A stretch of DNA of 42,858 bases from Acanthaster planci (lineage: Eukaryota > Echinodermata > Asteroidea > Valvatida > Acanthasteridae). The stretch is from contig NW_019091364.1 in the NCBI RefSeq assembly GCF_001949145.1, forward strand, positions 3,400,027-3,442,884, given 5' to 3'. Both the position numbers and the translations under genes were made by a program. Shown here piece by piece: positions 18,530 through 30,249 of this stretch (positions within the stretch are counted from its first letter, which is position 1; each line of letters starts with the position of its first letter). The notes under the pieces were generated by a model, which searched no databases, had not been told where the DNA came from, and worked only from the letters and a program-made list of their open reading frames with translations.

Positions 18530-19319
18530 TGTGCCTGTCTCCGACAATTGATGGAATTACATTCATTCAACACGTTCTTGTACTGGCATGTCTTTCAAGT
18601 TTTATTTACTTCTGACCTCTGGTTCAAAGCAGAAGTTCCCACTTCGAATGCCGTAAGAACTACAGGTAAACAAATACAGAAAATATGCATGTCAGAAAAC
18701 ACAACAACTGGTAAGCCCTAGTACATGTAATGTGAAGATACGTGTGACTGGTCCAAATTGCAAACCTGAAGATATTGTCAAACTCGGGGACAAATCCTTA
18801 CTATTTCCGTCCAAACAGCATGTACATGTATTAATAATTTGTACTCACATGCATAATATTCAAGTAATGAAATGAATAGATGAGTTAAGTTGCGATACAA
18901 TAAACGTCTGAAAGTTTATCACGCAGCTAACGTTGACACATTCAGTGTTTATAAAACTAGCTAGAAACGTAGTGTACAGTACACGTAACTGTAAGACAAC
19001 AAGCACATGTAGGCCCTATATGCTATACATGAACCAAAGTAATACACGCTTACCACTGTGCCGTTTATCGAAGACAGACCCCAAAAATTCTTCTTTACTT
19101 CAGTATACAATGGATGGTCAAAAACTGCAGATCTAGAATGTACTTATTCGTTAATATAGATATCGCCTTCTGTATGCTGATGCTGGCAATCACATGGATG
19201 GCGGCCCGCTAAAATGTTATACATGTACATTGCATCGTGAACTTTACGGCCGTGGTAGGCTCTATGGCATGCCCAAAGTCACTAAAAATGGGATAAAGTA
19301 TGGAGCGTCGACGGTTACA
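18530..19319. mobile_element. 790 bp insertion with TGT...ACA ends (candidate solo LTR)
   Basis: The sister genes are continuous at this point, whereas here two CTACT copies (18525-18529 and 19320-19324) bracket 790 bp that starts TGTGCCTGTC and ends GACGGTTACA. A 5 bp target duplication with TGT/ACA ends fits a solo LTR; no internal coding region or second LTR is visible. On the gene strand the edges also read as a splice donor (GTGAGT, 19327-19322) and an acceptor (GGAGACAG ending at 18535). Confidence 0.65.
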
Positions 19320-19324
19320 CTACT

Positions 19325-19800
19325 CACTGGTAATAATGTCTCGTTCGGACTTTAGAATGGTTACAACTCCGTTACCGTAAATATGTACTTAATACATGTA
19401 GATGGTTTTCTATTTATCTTTTTGACAGAATAACCCTGGAATATAGCCTCATGTTGACTGCAAGGGTTATAAGCGACCGTTGTACTTCCATGAAACACTT
19501 TAAGAAAATTTTAATTGAAGACCGTCGACGTTGCGTTTTGACGTTCAAGGAATTGTGTTGACTGTCAGGTCACATCAACTTCCAGTAACAATTCCGTTGC
19601 GCATTTCTAAGTTTTACGAAAGGGTCTTTCGCTAGAGATATGAAGATATAATGTTGAAGAGACACAGTTTCAATATTATTTGCTGTTTCCAACAAAAAGC
19701 TAACCACTCTGTGTCCGATGGCCGGCGAAGCTTACGGTAATTTCGTAGGAAGACCAGGCCACAAACTGTCGACAAGCGGCTTCGTCAGATAGCACTGGAG
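19325..19800 (-). promoter_or_regulatory. Displaced 5' flank of lectin gene 1
   Basis: The sequence from about 19325 matches what lies directly upstream of members 2, 3 and 5: ATGTCTCGTTCGGACTTTAG, then GATGGTTTTC, a GTTGTACTTCCATGA block and a GAGACACAGTTTCAATATTA block. The similarity outside the genes implies shared 5' untranslated or promoter sequence copied with the gene. The transcription start is not identifiable. Confidence 0.55.
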
Positions 19801-19809
19801 AACTAGCTG

Positions 19810-20115
19810 CGCAGTTTCGGAATATGAAGTGCGGACCTTGAGAAAGCGCGACCAAGCACCAAGTACGAATTGTCAGTCGTGCGTCAGAGGCTGTATAATT
19901 TCGACGCGGAATGGTATGGGATTGGTCGGACATGTGACTCTAAATATAATTTTGTGTGTAAATATAGTTCATCGATTACAACGACAGGAGTGGAGCCGTT
20001 CCAGAATATTAATTGTGGTCGGAACGTAAGGCCGAGCAAGCACTGGGGCAAATATCAAGACGCACGTCAGGACGGATTACAACGACACTGGTGTGGCCGG
20101 GCCTGTGTTGGTAAA
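19810..20115 (-). repeat. ~175 bp upstream repeat units, array member 1
   Basis: About two units with anchors near 19815 and 19999. A unit reads roughly TTCCAGAATATTAATTGTGG, a spaced GCAAGCAC, GTCGTGCGTCAGAG, then GGGATTGGTCGG. The ATTGG is a CCAAT box when read in the gene direction. With the 790 bp insertion subtracted, the distance to the start codon is about 500 bp, as in members 2, 3 and 5. Confidence 0.6.
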
Positions 20116-21790
20116 ATAGGCCTACATCGATTACAGTTTAAGGATTGCCCCGTTGAAGCTTTATTCGGCGACGGAGAAGTATTACTCCTGCATCGTTATT
20201 TCAAGCGTTCGAGTTAATTGCATTCTAGAGGAATTGACATTCTGCATGAAATGAGTGATGGTCAGGCTCTCATTAATTACACTCAAGTTACTTCTTGCGC
20301 TTACTCGGGTCGGCTCAAGTAACTGACCTGTTGAGACAGTTAGTCAGTGGGGAAATATCCCATGCAAAGCGAAAACATGGCGGCATAGTCCAAGGTTGTA
20401 AAGGAAAGTTGTTGAAGGACACTGTTGTAGATAGTTCAGAAAAGTACTGAAATGCATTACGAAGTTCACTAAAAATGTCTTAGTTGTGTGTGAGAAAAGG
20501 CAGAAACGAGAGTTAACATATTTGTTGATTTTGGTTGTTCTGATTCATTTCCACATTTTAATCGATGTAGAGGTGACTTCCTCACTGGCGGGGGCTCTTG
20601 ATTGACCCGGTTCCGTTCTTCAATGACGAATTGGCTTGCCCATCCACAGTGTCCACGCGTATTCGGTGACGAAAGCACGACTAAGTAGGAGGAAAGTAAA
20701 CTAATCGATTGGAAATACAGGCGATTAATTTATACCAAATAGAAAGATAAATATAAAGAAAACCAAAAGCGTTTCCACGAGTTGGTAAAGGCATCCTCAT
20801 CGTGCTAGTAGCTTCTGTGCGTGTCGTGTGTTCAAGTAGCCACGCTTGCCTTGCGTGAAGGCCCTGTACCACTTGCGTATGTCGCGTTGCACACACCGTC
20901 GCCCGCAGACCACGAACGCAACACGAAAACAGTCCATGGCGTCAACTGAGCTTTTGCCGAAACAAGTTTAAACCATTACTGCCTGCACACACGAAAAACA
21001 AGTAAATAAATTCTCTAGATGTCCTAATATTCAATTTCTACGGAACTTTGCTTTTTAAATTGAAGACCTCTGGATGCAACCATCAACGTGCTTGTGCAGA
21101 AGAATTTAGAAACCATGGAAAGATGTACTGCATGATCGGCTAATGTATCAGTCCTGTGAGCCAATTCTGTGTTTCGAATATGCATGTGTTCTAGGACAAA
21201 CATGCCAACTTGATCGTCGTCTTTATGTGAGTCGGCGTATTGATATCCTGAAATTGCTAATGACACGCTTGGCTTTGTACGTGGATTGCATTGATCTCCC
21301 TGATTCAGATTTTTTTTATAAAGGAGGTCGAAGGTGGATTGCTTCAATTCTGAGCTGGCACACTGAGCATGAGGACTGTCCCCGAATGGGATCCAAAGCA
21401 ACGGTTACGTCTGAAGTTATCGTTTGCCCGCGTATGCCCATTGGCAAAGACGGAGTGCCTATTCTACACGTAGAGTTCAGCTTCGGAGGCAACCTTAGTG
21501 TGTATGTAGGTTGTTCGGCTCTCACCTGTCTGTTGGTTATAATGTCGAAGTCTCTGCACCAGTGTCCACAGCTCACGCCTTACCGGTATTAGAATCTGTA
21601 TTTATTGGTAAACACTACTGGAATACGACACTTCTATCTCGACAGTATGTTAAGAGGGAATAGAGTTTCCAGCTTGTGTTATTTTGAGGAAAGTCAGTGC
21701 TACTGAGCTAGTTATTGCTAAAATATTCTATTACAACAATTCTTCGTACTAACAAGTCAGTTTTCACCTTAACGATTGACGTGGTTCTAC
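20116..21790. other. Intergenic stretch between lectin members 1 and 2
   Basis: I see no supported gene. Opposed reading frames at 21024-21592 overlap on both strands without a recognisable product. The part just before 21790 is the 3' flank of the pseudogene. Confidence 0.4.
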
Positions 21791-21794
21791 GGTT

Positions 21795-22544
21795 GCTCGG
21801 TTCTGGTATCTTCTTGCTTCTTGATGAAATAACGAACATCGATATTCCAAGACAGCCTTCAGGCCATCCGTTTTGACATCGTGAAACCGCACCGAATAGC
21901 CGATAGTCTGGTTACACGGGTCCGAGTCTGGGGTGATACTGTATCGGGACCCCAGCATGAATTGCCTCTTCGGAGAGGAGCTTCGATCGCAATACGCCGA
22001 GACGCCTGGCGGCGAGACAGCTTTGGCCGTCACCAGCCGTCCTTGTGCACAAATCGGGCATTGCCGGAAGTTGTCGCAAGGGCTTTTCACACATGACCCA
22101 CCTGGGGAGGTCGCATTCCCGTGCCCTCCACTCCCCACCTTCATCGGCAGCTCCTGGTAGAGCAATCACAGAGCAGGGTCGGTGTTGCGAAAGCGCATTC
22201 GTGGCTTGGCGACCAATTTCGATACTGAGTATAGATACTGGTGTCCCCGTCCTCTACACAGCCCCACTCATCATTGTCGTTACGCAAGCGGCAAATCCTC
22301 ATGCCATTGTTCAGTCTTGAATCTTGATATAATTCCCAGATGAAATCATTCTCATCCTTGGAGGAAGGCACGGTAATGTGTGCACACTGGTTCTCACAAA
22401 CTCTGACGGCGTCGGTGTAGTTCAGTTGGCCTTTTTGATCTGGTTCACTAGGTAAAGGGACTGGCCCCTAAATACCCACCCACTGTTTACTCCGCTCACC
22501 ACCAGGCACAAAGCGAGGCAGGCAGCTACTAAGGGTACCAACAT
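21795..22544 (-). pseudogene. C-type lectin-like array member 2, frameshifted pseudogene
   Basis: Homology to the other members runs from the signal peptide (ATG at 22544, MLVPLVAACLALC) to close to the normal stop. The frame is broken at least four times: a 1-base loss near 22443, about 5 bases lost near 22185, 2 bases lost near 21953 and 2 bases lost near 21852. Between breaks the sequence is still clearly recognisable (PSSKDENDFIWELY, YRNWSPSHE, GDGQSCLAARRL), so decay is fairly recent. Its cysteine pattern is that of members 1 and 5 (CENQC, no cysteine before QSLY). Confidence 0.88.
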
Positions 22545-23200
22545 CGCTGCTCTTCTCAACAGTGATATCTCATTCGGAGTTTGGTATGGGTACGACTCTG
22601 TATATCTCAAACTCATATCGTGTAGATGGTTTTCTTCACTGGTGTGATTATACCCAGGCCTACAGCATTCAACAGGCACAGAGACGGAATAGCTTCGTGT
22701 AGGTCGCCTATGTAACGGGCAGTTGCACTTCCATTACTGAAAACAGTTCAAGATGGCAAGATTTCAAGATCGGGCTTTTGTTGTCACATTTAATGTCTTG
22801 GGAAATGCATCGATGTTAAAAATGCCACAACTTCGAGTGATAGTGCAATAGAGTACCTAACATTTTAGCGAAGGTTCTGCCTGAATTGGTAACAGACAGT
22901 GTAATGAAACAGTTGAAGAGGCATTGTCTCAACATTATTTTGTTGCTTTTCTGTTTGAAAGCAAGTCAAGATGTCAGAGGACAGCTGAACTTAATTTCAG
23001 GCAAAGGCTGTAGGCCACGCACCATTCTATCGACTATCGGACGTCACGCAGACATCGTCAGGCGACCATCAGTTGCGCCTTTGTGTGGTCGGTGCATTTC
23101 ACGATCAAGCACTCAGGCTGATTTTACGTCGTGCGTCAGAGACCGTAGGCGGCGATGTGGGATAGAGCGGGCCTGTTACTGTGAAAATAATTATATAAGT
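22545..23200 (-). promoter_or_regulatory. 5' flank of array member 2 with one ~175 bp unit
   Basis: It matches the flanks of members 3 and 5: CTCATTCGGAGTTTGG, GTGTAGATGGTTTTCTTCAC, GTTGCACTTCCATTA, TTGAAAGCAAGTCA and AGGCAAAGGCTGTA. A repeat unit at about 23070-23180 contains TGTGTGGTCGGTGCATT, AAGCACTCAGGC and GTCGTGCGTCAGAGACCGTA. Its CCAAT-like site is decayed (GGGATAGAGC). Confidence 0.55.
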
Positions 23201-23212
23201 ACACACCTTTCC

Positions 23213-25400
23213 AGGCACACATCCATAATAGCAAGGTCTTTTGTAAATTACTAAATTACTTTCAGTACCTAAATTAAAGCATCTTGATACATTAACCTTG
23301 TTTTTTTCAGTCATGCATAACAAAGAAAAATACGGACTTGGGATCCAATATTCTCTCTATTGGTAGGCCCCCAAGTGGGTTGCCTTCTGAACAGTTCTCT
23401 TCTAAACAAACAAGTAACTCTGTGTATGCATATGCATTGATTAAGATAAAAAGGTGCAACTGCTTGCAAGCCATCCATTGACATAAAAATCGGGCAGTTG
23501 ATCTGGTATGGCGCAGTTCTGTATAATACAATTAGGGACGATGTATGCACTGATTATTGATTGATACCTGAGACGGGTATTCCTATTGGTCAACTAGAGC
23601 CCATCACGCGGCTTGTCTTAAACAGATAATTAAACACTGGCCAGCCACAAAAGTGATCCCTAAACAGAGACATGTACATGCATATTTCTACCTCTATTTG
23701 GCAGTTGGGACGCCACAATCTCGAATCGTTTTATTTCACTCAAAGAAGTTCAGTTTCCTCCCTGCGGGTGGGTTTTGAAGCTCAAGGAAACTTAGGGTAA
23801 AGAGTATTTATTTTCACAAATAATTTTAAAATGGACAATAATTTGAACTCAATAAAAATATAAATAATTTCCCAAGCCCAGATTTGATAAGAATACGTTT
23901 CCCCATTTATTTTTTGTGCGATGTCAGGATTCCCAAATATATTTATCTATCACAGACGTTTGGATCGTTTGGAAGCCTAGAAAAACTTGGGAAAAGTATG
24001 CTTCAAACCGTTTTCGAAAAGAAAAATAATAAATACCTCAGACACTTTTCTAAGTCAAAACGCACAACGTGACCTCGTATTAACATTTTGATAATACCCG
24101 CTACGATTTGATACATGCGAGCTGCGTAAAAACGTGCTGCCACATAGATACTATTCGTCAAGAGCCTGTACGCTGCGGCACGCACGCAGAACTCGCCTAG
24201 TCCATAAGGTATGGGGAGATTTTTCTGGACTACTTGCCCAAGGAATATACCATGGAATTGGCGAGTGTGCTTGCAAAAAACGAAAGTAAACCTCTTGAAC
24301 AAAATCCTTGGAAATATATGGGTCCTTGCCACTCTGTGCCATGCGCGTGGTTTAAATTGAAGTGATGTCACACTTTACGAACGGGATATGCGCATCGTTT
24401 TCCTCACAAATTGCAAAAACTGCCATGTCTTGGTCAAGATTACGGGCAGCCACCAAGAAAGTATTCCATTAATTTGCCCCGTATGTATATTTCTCTGAAC
24501 CATGCAAACGTAATGAGCTAGGTAGAGGAATTTTAGAAATTGTGTAACCTTCGTTTTGTCTTTGCAGAGGTGATATTTTGAAGGTAGCTTGAAGGTGTTG
24601 AGCGTTTTCCGGGACGGTACCAACTGTAACACAATGCTTTACTGTAAGAAAACCTTGAGAAAACACGTCTCAATTTACGAGATTGCTGTTTGAAACTACA
24701 AACTGCACAAGACTGGGATATGTTTCCTTTTATGTCTAGAACTCAAGAACCATGCAAGAACACTGCATTTTGAGCATGCCTCTGCCACCACGCTCTTGCG
24801 TAAACATGCACCCTACACATGCAGTGTTGACAACCGTGTACCAACCATTTCCTGAATTGGCTAGAAAGGGTTTCGCGGGAGCTCGTGTTTTTGACATTTG
24901 TTCTACAATAAATGGGAAAATCGTTCCTGTTGTTGATGTTTACTTTGGGAGACATGATTGTCATCTGTAATAATGTGTAAAGGGTATAATTTGGGAAAGA
25001 AGTTTTTTCTCCATAGCCTCTCTTTAAGACGGTTTTCCTATTAGTCAAGAGCCCATGACATAGCTGGTCAGACGCAACACTGACCAGCAACAAAAAATGT
25101 CCCCTTAATGTTCCACCTCTCCCCATTTGCCATGCAGTTGTGGACTTCACAATCTCAAACAGTGTATTTTTTATTTAATCAGAGATGTTAACTTGTTCCC
25201 CTAAAAGTGGATGAGTTCTGAGGTTCGATGAAACATTGATTATAAAAAGAGTAATTCCATTCAAAATAGCAGGTTTAAATGGACTGTAATACCTTGAATT
25301 AAAAATTAAAATAATTTGCCCAAAATGTTGATGTGAATATCGTTTACTTCCCTAATTCGTTCTTGTTGAGATGTCAAAATTCCAGCCTGTTGGCGTATTT
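23213..25400. repeat. Duplicated intergenic sequence
   Basis: AATAGCAAGGTCTTTTGTAA to GGGATCCAATATTCTCTCTA (23228-23362) recurs at 27285-27385. A block around CCTATTGGTCAACTAGAGCC (about 23580-23720) recurs at 25030-25170 and, weakly, at 28375-28500. No gene was found, so the tandem duplication that spread the lectin genes carried these sequences too. Confidence 0.55.
24050..24310 (+). repeat. Dispersed repeat, + copy
   Basis: AAAACGCACAACGTGACCTC, then TATTAACATTTTGATAATACC and further AAGGAATATACCATGGAATT and GAAAGTAAAC, match in the same order the reverse complement of 34155-34350. It has no coding potential. Confidence 0.6.
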
Positions 25401-25522
25401 TGCATGGAGGCAAGCAGCTTCATTCAGAGTTGAGCGCATAGCTTTACTGCTATTTGGGGGGTGTTTCGGCGAAGGGTGAATAAAAAAAACGCTATAAAAT
25501 TAAAAAGAACATGTTGATACAG

Positions 25523-25552
25523 GACATGATATCTGCAAGCAGATATCATGTC
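25523..25552. repeat. Perfect inverted repeat, 14 bp arms
   Basis: GACATGATATCTGC, a two-base AA loop, then the exact inverse. It lies about 330 bp beyond the stop codon of array member 3. It could act as an RNA hairpin in a 3' end or be the core of a small foldback element. Confidence 0.85.
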
Positions 25553-25883
25553 TAGGTGAAAATTGAGGTGTCCATCGCATAGATATGAAAAGCAGTAGAC
25601 AAAGGCATCTAAAGTGTGCAGCTTTCATTAGTCTGAGAGTTCCAGTGGTTGAATGCCACCAGCATATAAAACTGGTACTCATACCCTTGCCAATACTCGT
25701 ATTCATCGATGAATAATAGCTTACTTGCAAGTATAACACACCTTCCAGCTAAGCAGTTGGCTTGGAAGAAACATAATTTACAAAGTCGAAACGTGCAGTG
25801 ATTGTGATTGCTTGCTAAATAGCTTAACTACTTACGTATAACGTACGACTTGATTAGGTTTTACTTTAACGAATGCTGAAGTT

Positions 25884-26648
25884 CTACGGTGGCCCGGTAA
25901 CACTACCGTTTTGCTTATTGTTGGTATAATGAACAGCGATATTCCAAGATTCAGTCTTCATGCCATCCACTCTTAAGTCGCTAGACAGCAACGAGTACCC
26001 TTTGATCTTAGTACACGGGTCGCAGTCTGGCGTGATACTGTATTGCGACCACGAGTGAATTGCCACTTTGGAGAGATGCTTAGATTTCACTACGTAGAGA
26101 AGCCTGGCGGCGAGACAGCTTTGGCCATAACCGGCCACCGTATTGCACAAATTGTTGAGTGCCGCCGGTTGGTCCAAGGGCTTCTCGCATATCACCCTCT
26201 TGGTTTCCCAACAAGGCTTTGCCTTCCACTGGCCATCTGCGTCGGCAAATCCTGGTCCAGTAATCACAGAGCACGATCGGAATGGCAGAAAGTTTTCGCT
26301 TTCGTGGCTCGGTGACCAATTTCGGAAAGGAATATCGATGCCAGCACCCCCGTCTTCTGCACAGCCCCATTCACCAGTTTTGTCTCGTAAGCAGCCAATC
26401 CACACGGCAGCAGCTGGAACATATTCTTGATATAAGTCCCAAATGAAATCATTCTCGGCCATGGAGGAAGGCACGACTAAGTATGCACCTTGGCTTTTAC
26501 ATAAGCTGATGGCACTGGTGTAGTTCAGTGGGCCTATTTCACTAGGGTCCACTCGGTAAAGGGACTGGCACCACGATACCCATCCACTGTCTGTACTGCT
26601 CACAATCGAGCATAAAGCAAGGCACGTAACTACGAACGGTACCAACAT
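25884..26648 (-). CDS. Secreted C-type lectin-like protein, array member 3
   Basis: A 254-residue intronless frame. The ATG at 26648 is the first in frame; the frame is open upstream only from a TTG. The signal peptide is about 1-19 (MLVPFVVTCLALC). The lectin-like domain has WCQSLY, WIGC, GIDIPFRNWSPSHE, GQWKAKPC and ICEKP; the EPN/QPD and WND motifs are absent. The C-terminal domain keeps GYGQSCLAARLL, KSKHLSKVAIH, DPC and GMKTESWNI. Unlike members 1, 2 and 5 it has a cysteine before QSLY and lacks the second cysteine of CxxxC. Its 5' and 3' flanks match those of members 2 and 5. Confidence 0.86.
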   Translation of the reverse strand: MLVPFVVTCLALCSIVSSTDSGWVSWCQSLYRVDPSEIGPLNYTSAISLCKSQGAYLVVPSSMAENDFIWDLYQEYVPAAAVWIGCLRDKTGEWGCAEDGGAGIDIPFRNWSPSHESENFLPFRSCSVITGPGFADADGQWKAKPCWETKRVICEKPLDQPAALNNLCNTVAGYGQSCLAARLLYVVKSKHLSKVAIHSWSQYSITPDCDPCTKIKGYSLLSSDLRVDGMKTESWNIAVHYTNNKQNGSVTGPP

Positions 26649-27260
26649 CGCTACTGTACTCACCAATGATGTCTTGTTCAGAGTTTGTAATGGTTTCTAC
26701 TCCGTTATCGTGTAGATGCTTTTTTGTTAGTGTTCTGACGTATTACTCATGTAGTATGCAGCCGATACGGAGTCAGAATAGCCTAATATATGTCGCTGTT
26801 GCCGTCCATGTTTTCGGAAAGGGTCGTTGCACTTCCATTAATACGGTTCAAGAAAGAAAAATTGTTAATGTTGGGAGAATTGCATCGACCTTTAAAAATG
26901 CCACAACTCCAATGCCAGTTTAACGAGTATCAAAGATTTTAACAGTTTCCGACATACTTGTTTACAGACTGTGTGATGAACCAGTTTTAGAGTCCCTGTC
27001 TTAACATTATTCGTTGCTTTCCTGCGTGAAAGCAAGTCAGACGGTGAGGACAACTGAATCTTATTTCAGGCGAAAGCTGTATACCACGAACCATCCTTTC
27101 GACTAACGGGCGTCAAGTGTACATCACCAGGTAACCATCAGTTGCGCTGTTCAAAAATATCAAGTGCGGTTGGTACATTAGCACGAGCAAGCACTCAGGC
27201 GAAGTTCCCGTCGTGCGTTAGAGACCGTATGTGGCGTGGGATTGGTCGGGCAAAAGTGTT
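26649..27260 (-). promoter_or_regulatory. 5' flank of array member 3 with one ~175 bp unit
   Basis: The shared upstream blocks are present (CTTGTTCAGAGTTTG, GTGTAGATGCTTTTTTG, TTGCACTTCCATTA, GAAAGCAAGTCAGA). The repeat unit is at about 27140-27255, with TTCAAAAATATCAAGTGCGG, GAGCAAGCACTCAGG, CGTCGTGCGTTAGAGACCGT and GGGATTGGTCGGGC, a CCAAT box in gene orientation about 590 bp before the ATG. Confidence 0.58.
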
Positions 27261-27399
27261 CACCCATCAGTCATACATGTATTATAGCAAGGTCCTTTGT
27301 AATTATTAGCTTTTTTCAGCAGTAGCCTTGCATTTTCAATCATGCATAACTAACATAATAACATGGGGATCCAACATTTTCCCTAGTGTAAGTAGTTTG

Positions 27400-29450
27400 T
27401 GTGATTAACAGTACATGTACTCTTATTTCTTGCATGTGTGTCGATTAAGATGACAGGAGAACGATTGGTTTGGTAAAGATTGCCTTGTTAAAAGTATTAA
27501 GATGGTCTTGCTAAAGATGTTATTGTGCGCCATCGTGAGCTATTATTTATGAAAATAAAATATATATAGTAGTTACCTGAGGCATTTGGGATAATCTTGT
27601 GTACAAGAACTGAAGGCGATGGGTATTAAACTAATGATCGAACTTATTGTAATTCGCTTGTTTCGCTCGCACTCGCCACCTCCATTGATGGGAGGGGCAC
27701 TTTTTTCAGGATTCCTGACTTAATTTTAAAACTAGTAAGAGTTTGAGCAATTGAACAATAGGACGAGCTAACACTGCCACGCGCCTTTAGCGTAAAGCAA
27801 AAAAAGCGTTAATCTTTTTCAATTGGAAACAATTTGTCGAGGGTGAAAATTTCCCTGAAAGAGAATCCTTTTCCAGAAACTGAGCTCTAACTCGCGAAAT
27901 ATCTAAAACACATGACAACCAGTGAATTTCAGTATACTTCTACTCAGATGGAACGTTTAACCAGATTATGTCATGGTCAAAGTGTTTCTATGAAAACAGA
28001 CATTAAAATAGGACACCAAAAAGAAGCACAGGAAAAAGCCTTACGAAGGCTTTTTTTTCCGCAGTAGATGTTTTAGAGGGAAATGAACGAGAAATACTTG
28101 CAAATTCGAAATGTTTGTGAGTCATTTTTTTTACTAAGTGCAGGGTTCAGGAAGCGTTCCGTCACTGTTCAACGTTCAAGCTGTATTGATTTCACTAACA
28201 AGTAACCCGCAGTGATTTGCGGGACGCACCGTAGTACCTGCATTCGACTTAGGGGGATGGGAACGAGAGAATTTACATGTGAAACCAAATTACTTGTATA
28301 TTAAATCAGAACTTTCCTTTGAAATCTACATTCCTACATTGTACAAAGGAATGACTCACATATAGTTGAGACAGTTTTTGTACTCCCACTAGTCCAGAGC
28401 CCGTCACTTGGAAAGATTTTATCTATTAATTATTACCTAAGACAATAGGAGCACTCTGATTGGTCCATGTGGCCGTCACTTGGACAGTTTTTTTTTCACA
28501 CGATAAAACATTAAAGCTAATCAGCAACGGGCGCCCGAATCTAGACAAAAAGGGTCTATATTTGTGTTCGGTTTTGTCTCAGAAGTAAAGGCAGAAGTTT
28601 ACATGTTAATGTTGGACCGTTTTGGCTTTCAGACAATTGGCATTTATGAACGGGAATAAAAGTGTGGTGAGGATGTTTTGAATATTTTAAAAACTTACAG
28701 GGTCCTGTTGATTATAATGGTCGCCCAGCCGAATTCCTTTCATGAAACATGAGAATAATTTCAAATAACTCAGCATGGCCACTGGATGCGGGCTAAATGT
28801 CCATTATTGCGTTCGAAGTTGATTTACAATGGAAAAACTGAACAAATTCTTATGAGGCGGTAGAATGAGCTTATAAAAATGAAATATCGGGAAAATAATG
28901 AATTTTGGATCGCGTTACGAATAAACCGTATTTTCATACATATATACATGGTGTCTATCTTCGTGAGATTAGAAAGTTGCTCTTGAAATGTTTTCATTAT
29001 GCGGAGTGCTTGGTACGTTTGGTGTATATGGACAGGTACATCGCATGCCCAGCCGACTGCATCTGGCGTTAAAAGTGTCCTTACAACAGACCTATACTGT
29101 AGTTATTTGGGCCAAGCAGATGCGCAAATAGTTCTCAAGCATAATTTCAATTTGGGAGTTGTAAATTAACTTTTAAAGGAATGAATTACCCCTGACCTAG
29201 TGGAGTCAAATGAAACAAGTAACAAATAAAATACAACCTCCTCTTCTCGTGGTCACTGTTTCGAATGTGCTGAGTGGGTTTATAGAAAATACTGGCGACA
29301 TCGGCAGAGGTTTCACGAGATCCACACGGTTTCAGTATAAATTGTTTTCAGTCCTTTACAAGCTGTTAAAGTTTACTGAAAGTGTAGGTCTGAAACACAG
29401 AATCCATTCTCTTCTATAGCAACATTCGTGCTTTAAAACTGAAAGATGAT
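27400..29450. other. Intergenic stretch without a supported gene
   Basis: AT-rich and without long reading frames. A block near 28375-28500 resembles the duplicated intergenic blocks at 23.6 and 25.0 kb. I see nothing else. Confidence 0.45.
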
Positions 29451-29452
29451 TT

Positions 29453-30247
29453 CTAAGGTGATCCTGTAACGCCATCGCAGTGCTCCTCGTAATAGTGAAT
29501 GTCGATATTCCAAGAGACCGTTTTAATTCCATCTATTTTGGCGTCGGTAGAGAGCACGGAATAGCCGACCAGTGTCTCGTTGCCAGGGTCCACATTTGAG
29601 CTGATGCTATAGTGTGACTGCCCAGCATGCATCAGAACTCTGGAGAGGTGTTTAGACTGAACTGTGCTAAGAAGCTTGGCAGCTAGACAGCTGTGGCCGT
29701 CCCCGGCCACCATAGCGCACGCTTCTGATAAAGTGGGCAATGCCAACAACTTCTCACATACGACACTCCTGGAATTGCTGCATTTTTGTGCCTTCCACTG
29801 ACCAGGCGCGTCGGTAAATATTGTTGAAGAACCTGCTGCGATACAGTGTTTTTCTGGGCTGTTGATACCGTCCAGGTGGCTTGGTGACCAGTTTCGATAC
29901 TGAGTATCGATACCGGAACCGCCGCTCTCATCACAGCTCCAGTTGCCTGCACGGCTGTTTTTCGAGCAGCCAAGCCAAAAGCCCTTGGTTTCGCTGTCAC
30001 TCGATCTTCGTAGAAACAAATCCAAGACGAAATCGTTCTCGACCTGAGAGGAAGGCACTACCAAGTGCGCAGTGCGTTTCTTACATGTCTCGACGGCCTG
30101 TTCGTGGCTCACTCTCCCGGTTTGATCTGGGTTCACCTCGTAAAACGACTGACCGCAACGGGCCCAGCCGTCGTCTACTGCAGTGATGGGCGTGTAGAGA
30201 GAAACGCACACAAAAACAATGAGTATCAGTGCAATAGGCCTACCCAT
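29453..30247 (-). CDS. Secreted C-type lectin-like protein, array member 4 (divergent)
   Basis: A 264-residue intronless frame starting with ATG at 30247. The signal peptide is about 1-23 (MGRPIALILIVFVCVSLY). The lectin-like domain is about 26-166: CGQSFY 31, FWLGC 90-94, GIDTQYRNWSPSH 112-124, GQWKAQKC 149-156, VVCEK 162-166. The C-terminal domain has AGDGHSCLAAKLL, QSKHLSRVLMHAG and IKTVSWNI 241-248. It is the most diverged member: the DPC cysteine is replaced (DPGNET) and a new cysteine appears at 257, and it has the WxxC form at the domain start. Its upstream flank shows no match to the other members. An upstream ATG at 30263 is out of frame. Confidence 0.86.
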   Translation of the reverse strand: MGRPIALILIVFVCVSLYTPITAVDDGWARCGQSFYEVNPDQTGRVSHEQAVETCKKRTAHLVVPSSQVENDFVLDLFLRRSSDSETKGFWLGCSKNSRAGNWSCDESGGSGIDTQYRNWSPSHLDGINSPEKHCIAAGSSTIFTDAPGQWKAQKCSNSRSVVCEKLLALPTLSEACAMVAGDGHSCLAAKLLSTVQSKHLSRVLMHAGQSHYSISSNVDPGNETLVGYSVLSTDAKIDGIKTVSWNIDIHYYEEHCDGVTGSP

Positions 30248-30249
30248 AA

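Noticed and set aside
19870-20217. 115-codon + strand frame
   Set aside because: It spans the ~175 bp upstream repeat units, opposite to the array, and has no counterpart in the same repeats elsewhere.
21024-21592. Overlapping frames of 149 (+), 125 (-) and 86 (-) codons
   Set aside because: Mutually overlapping on both strands, no recognisable domain, no splice sites or signal peptide that would favour one of them.
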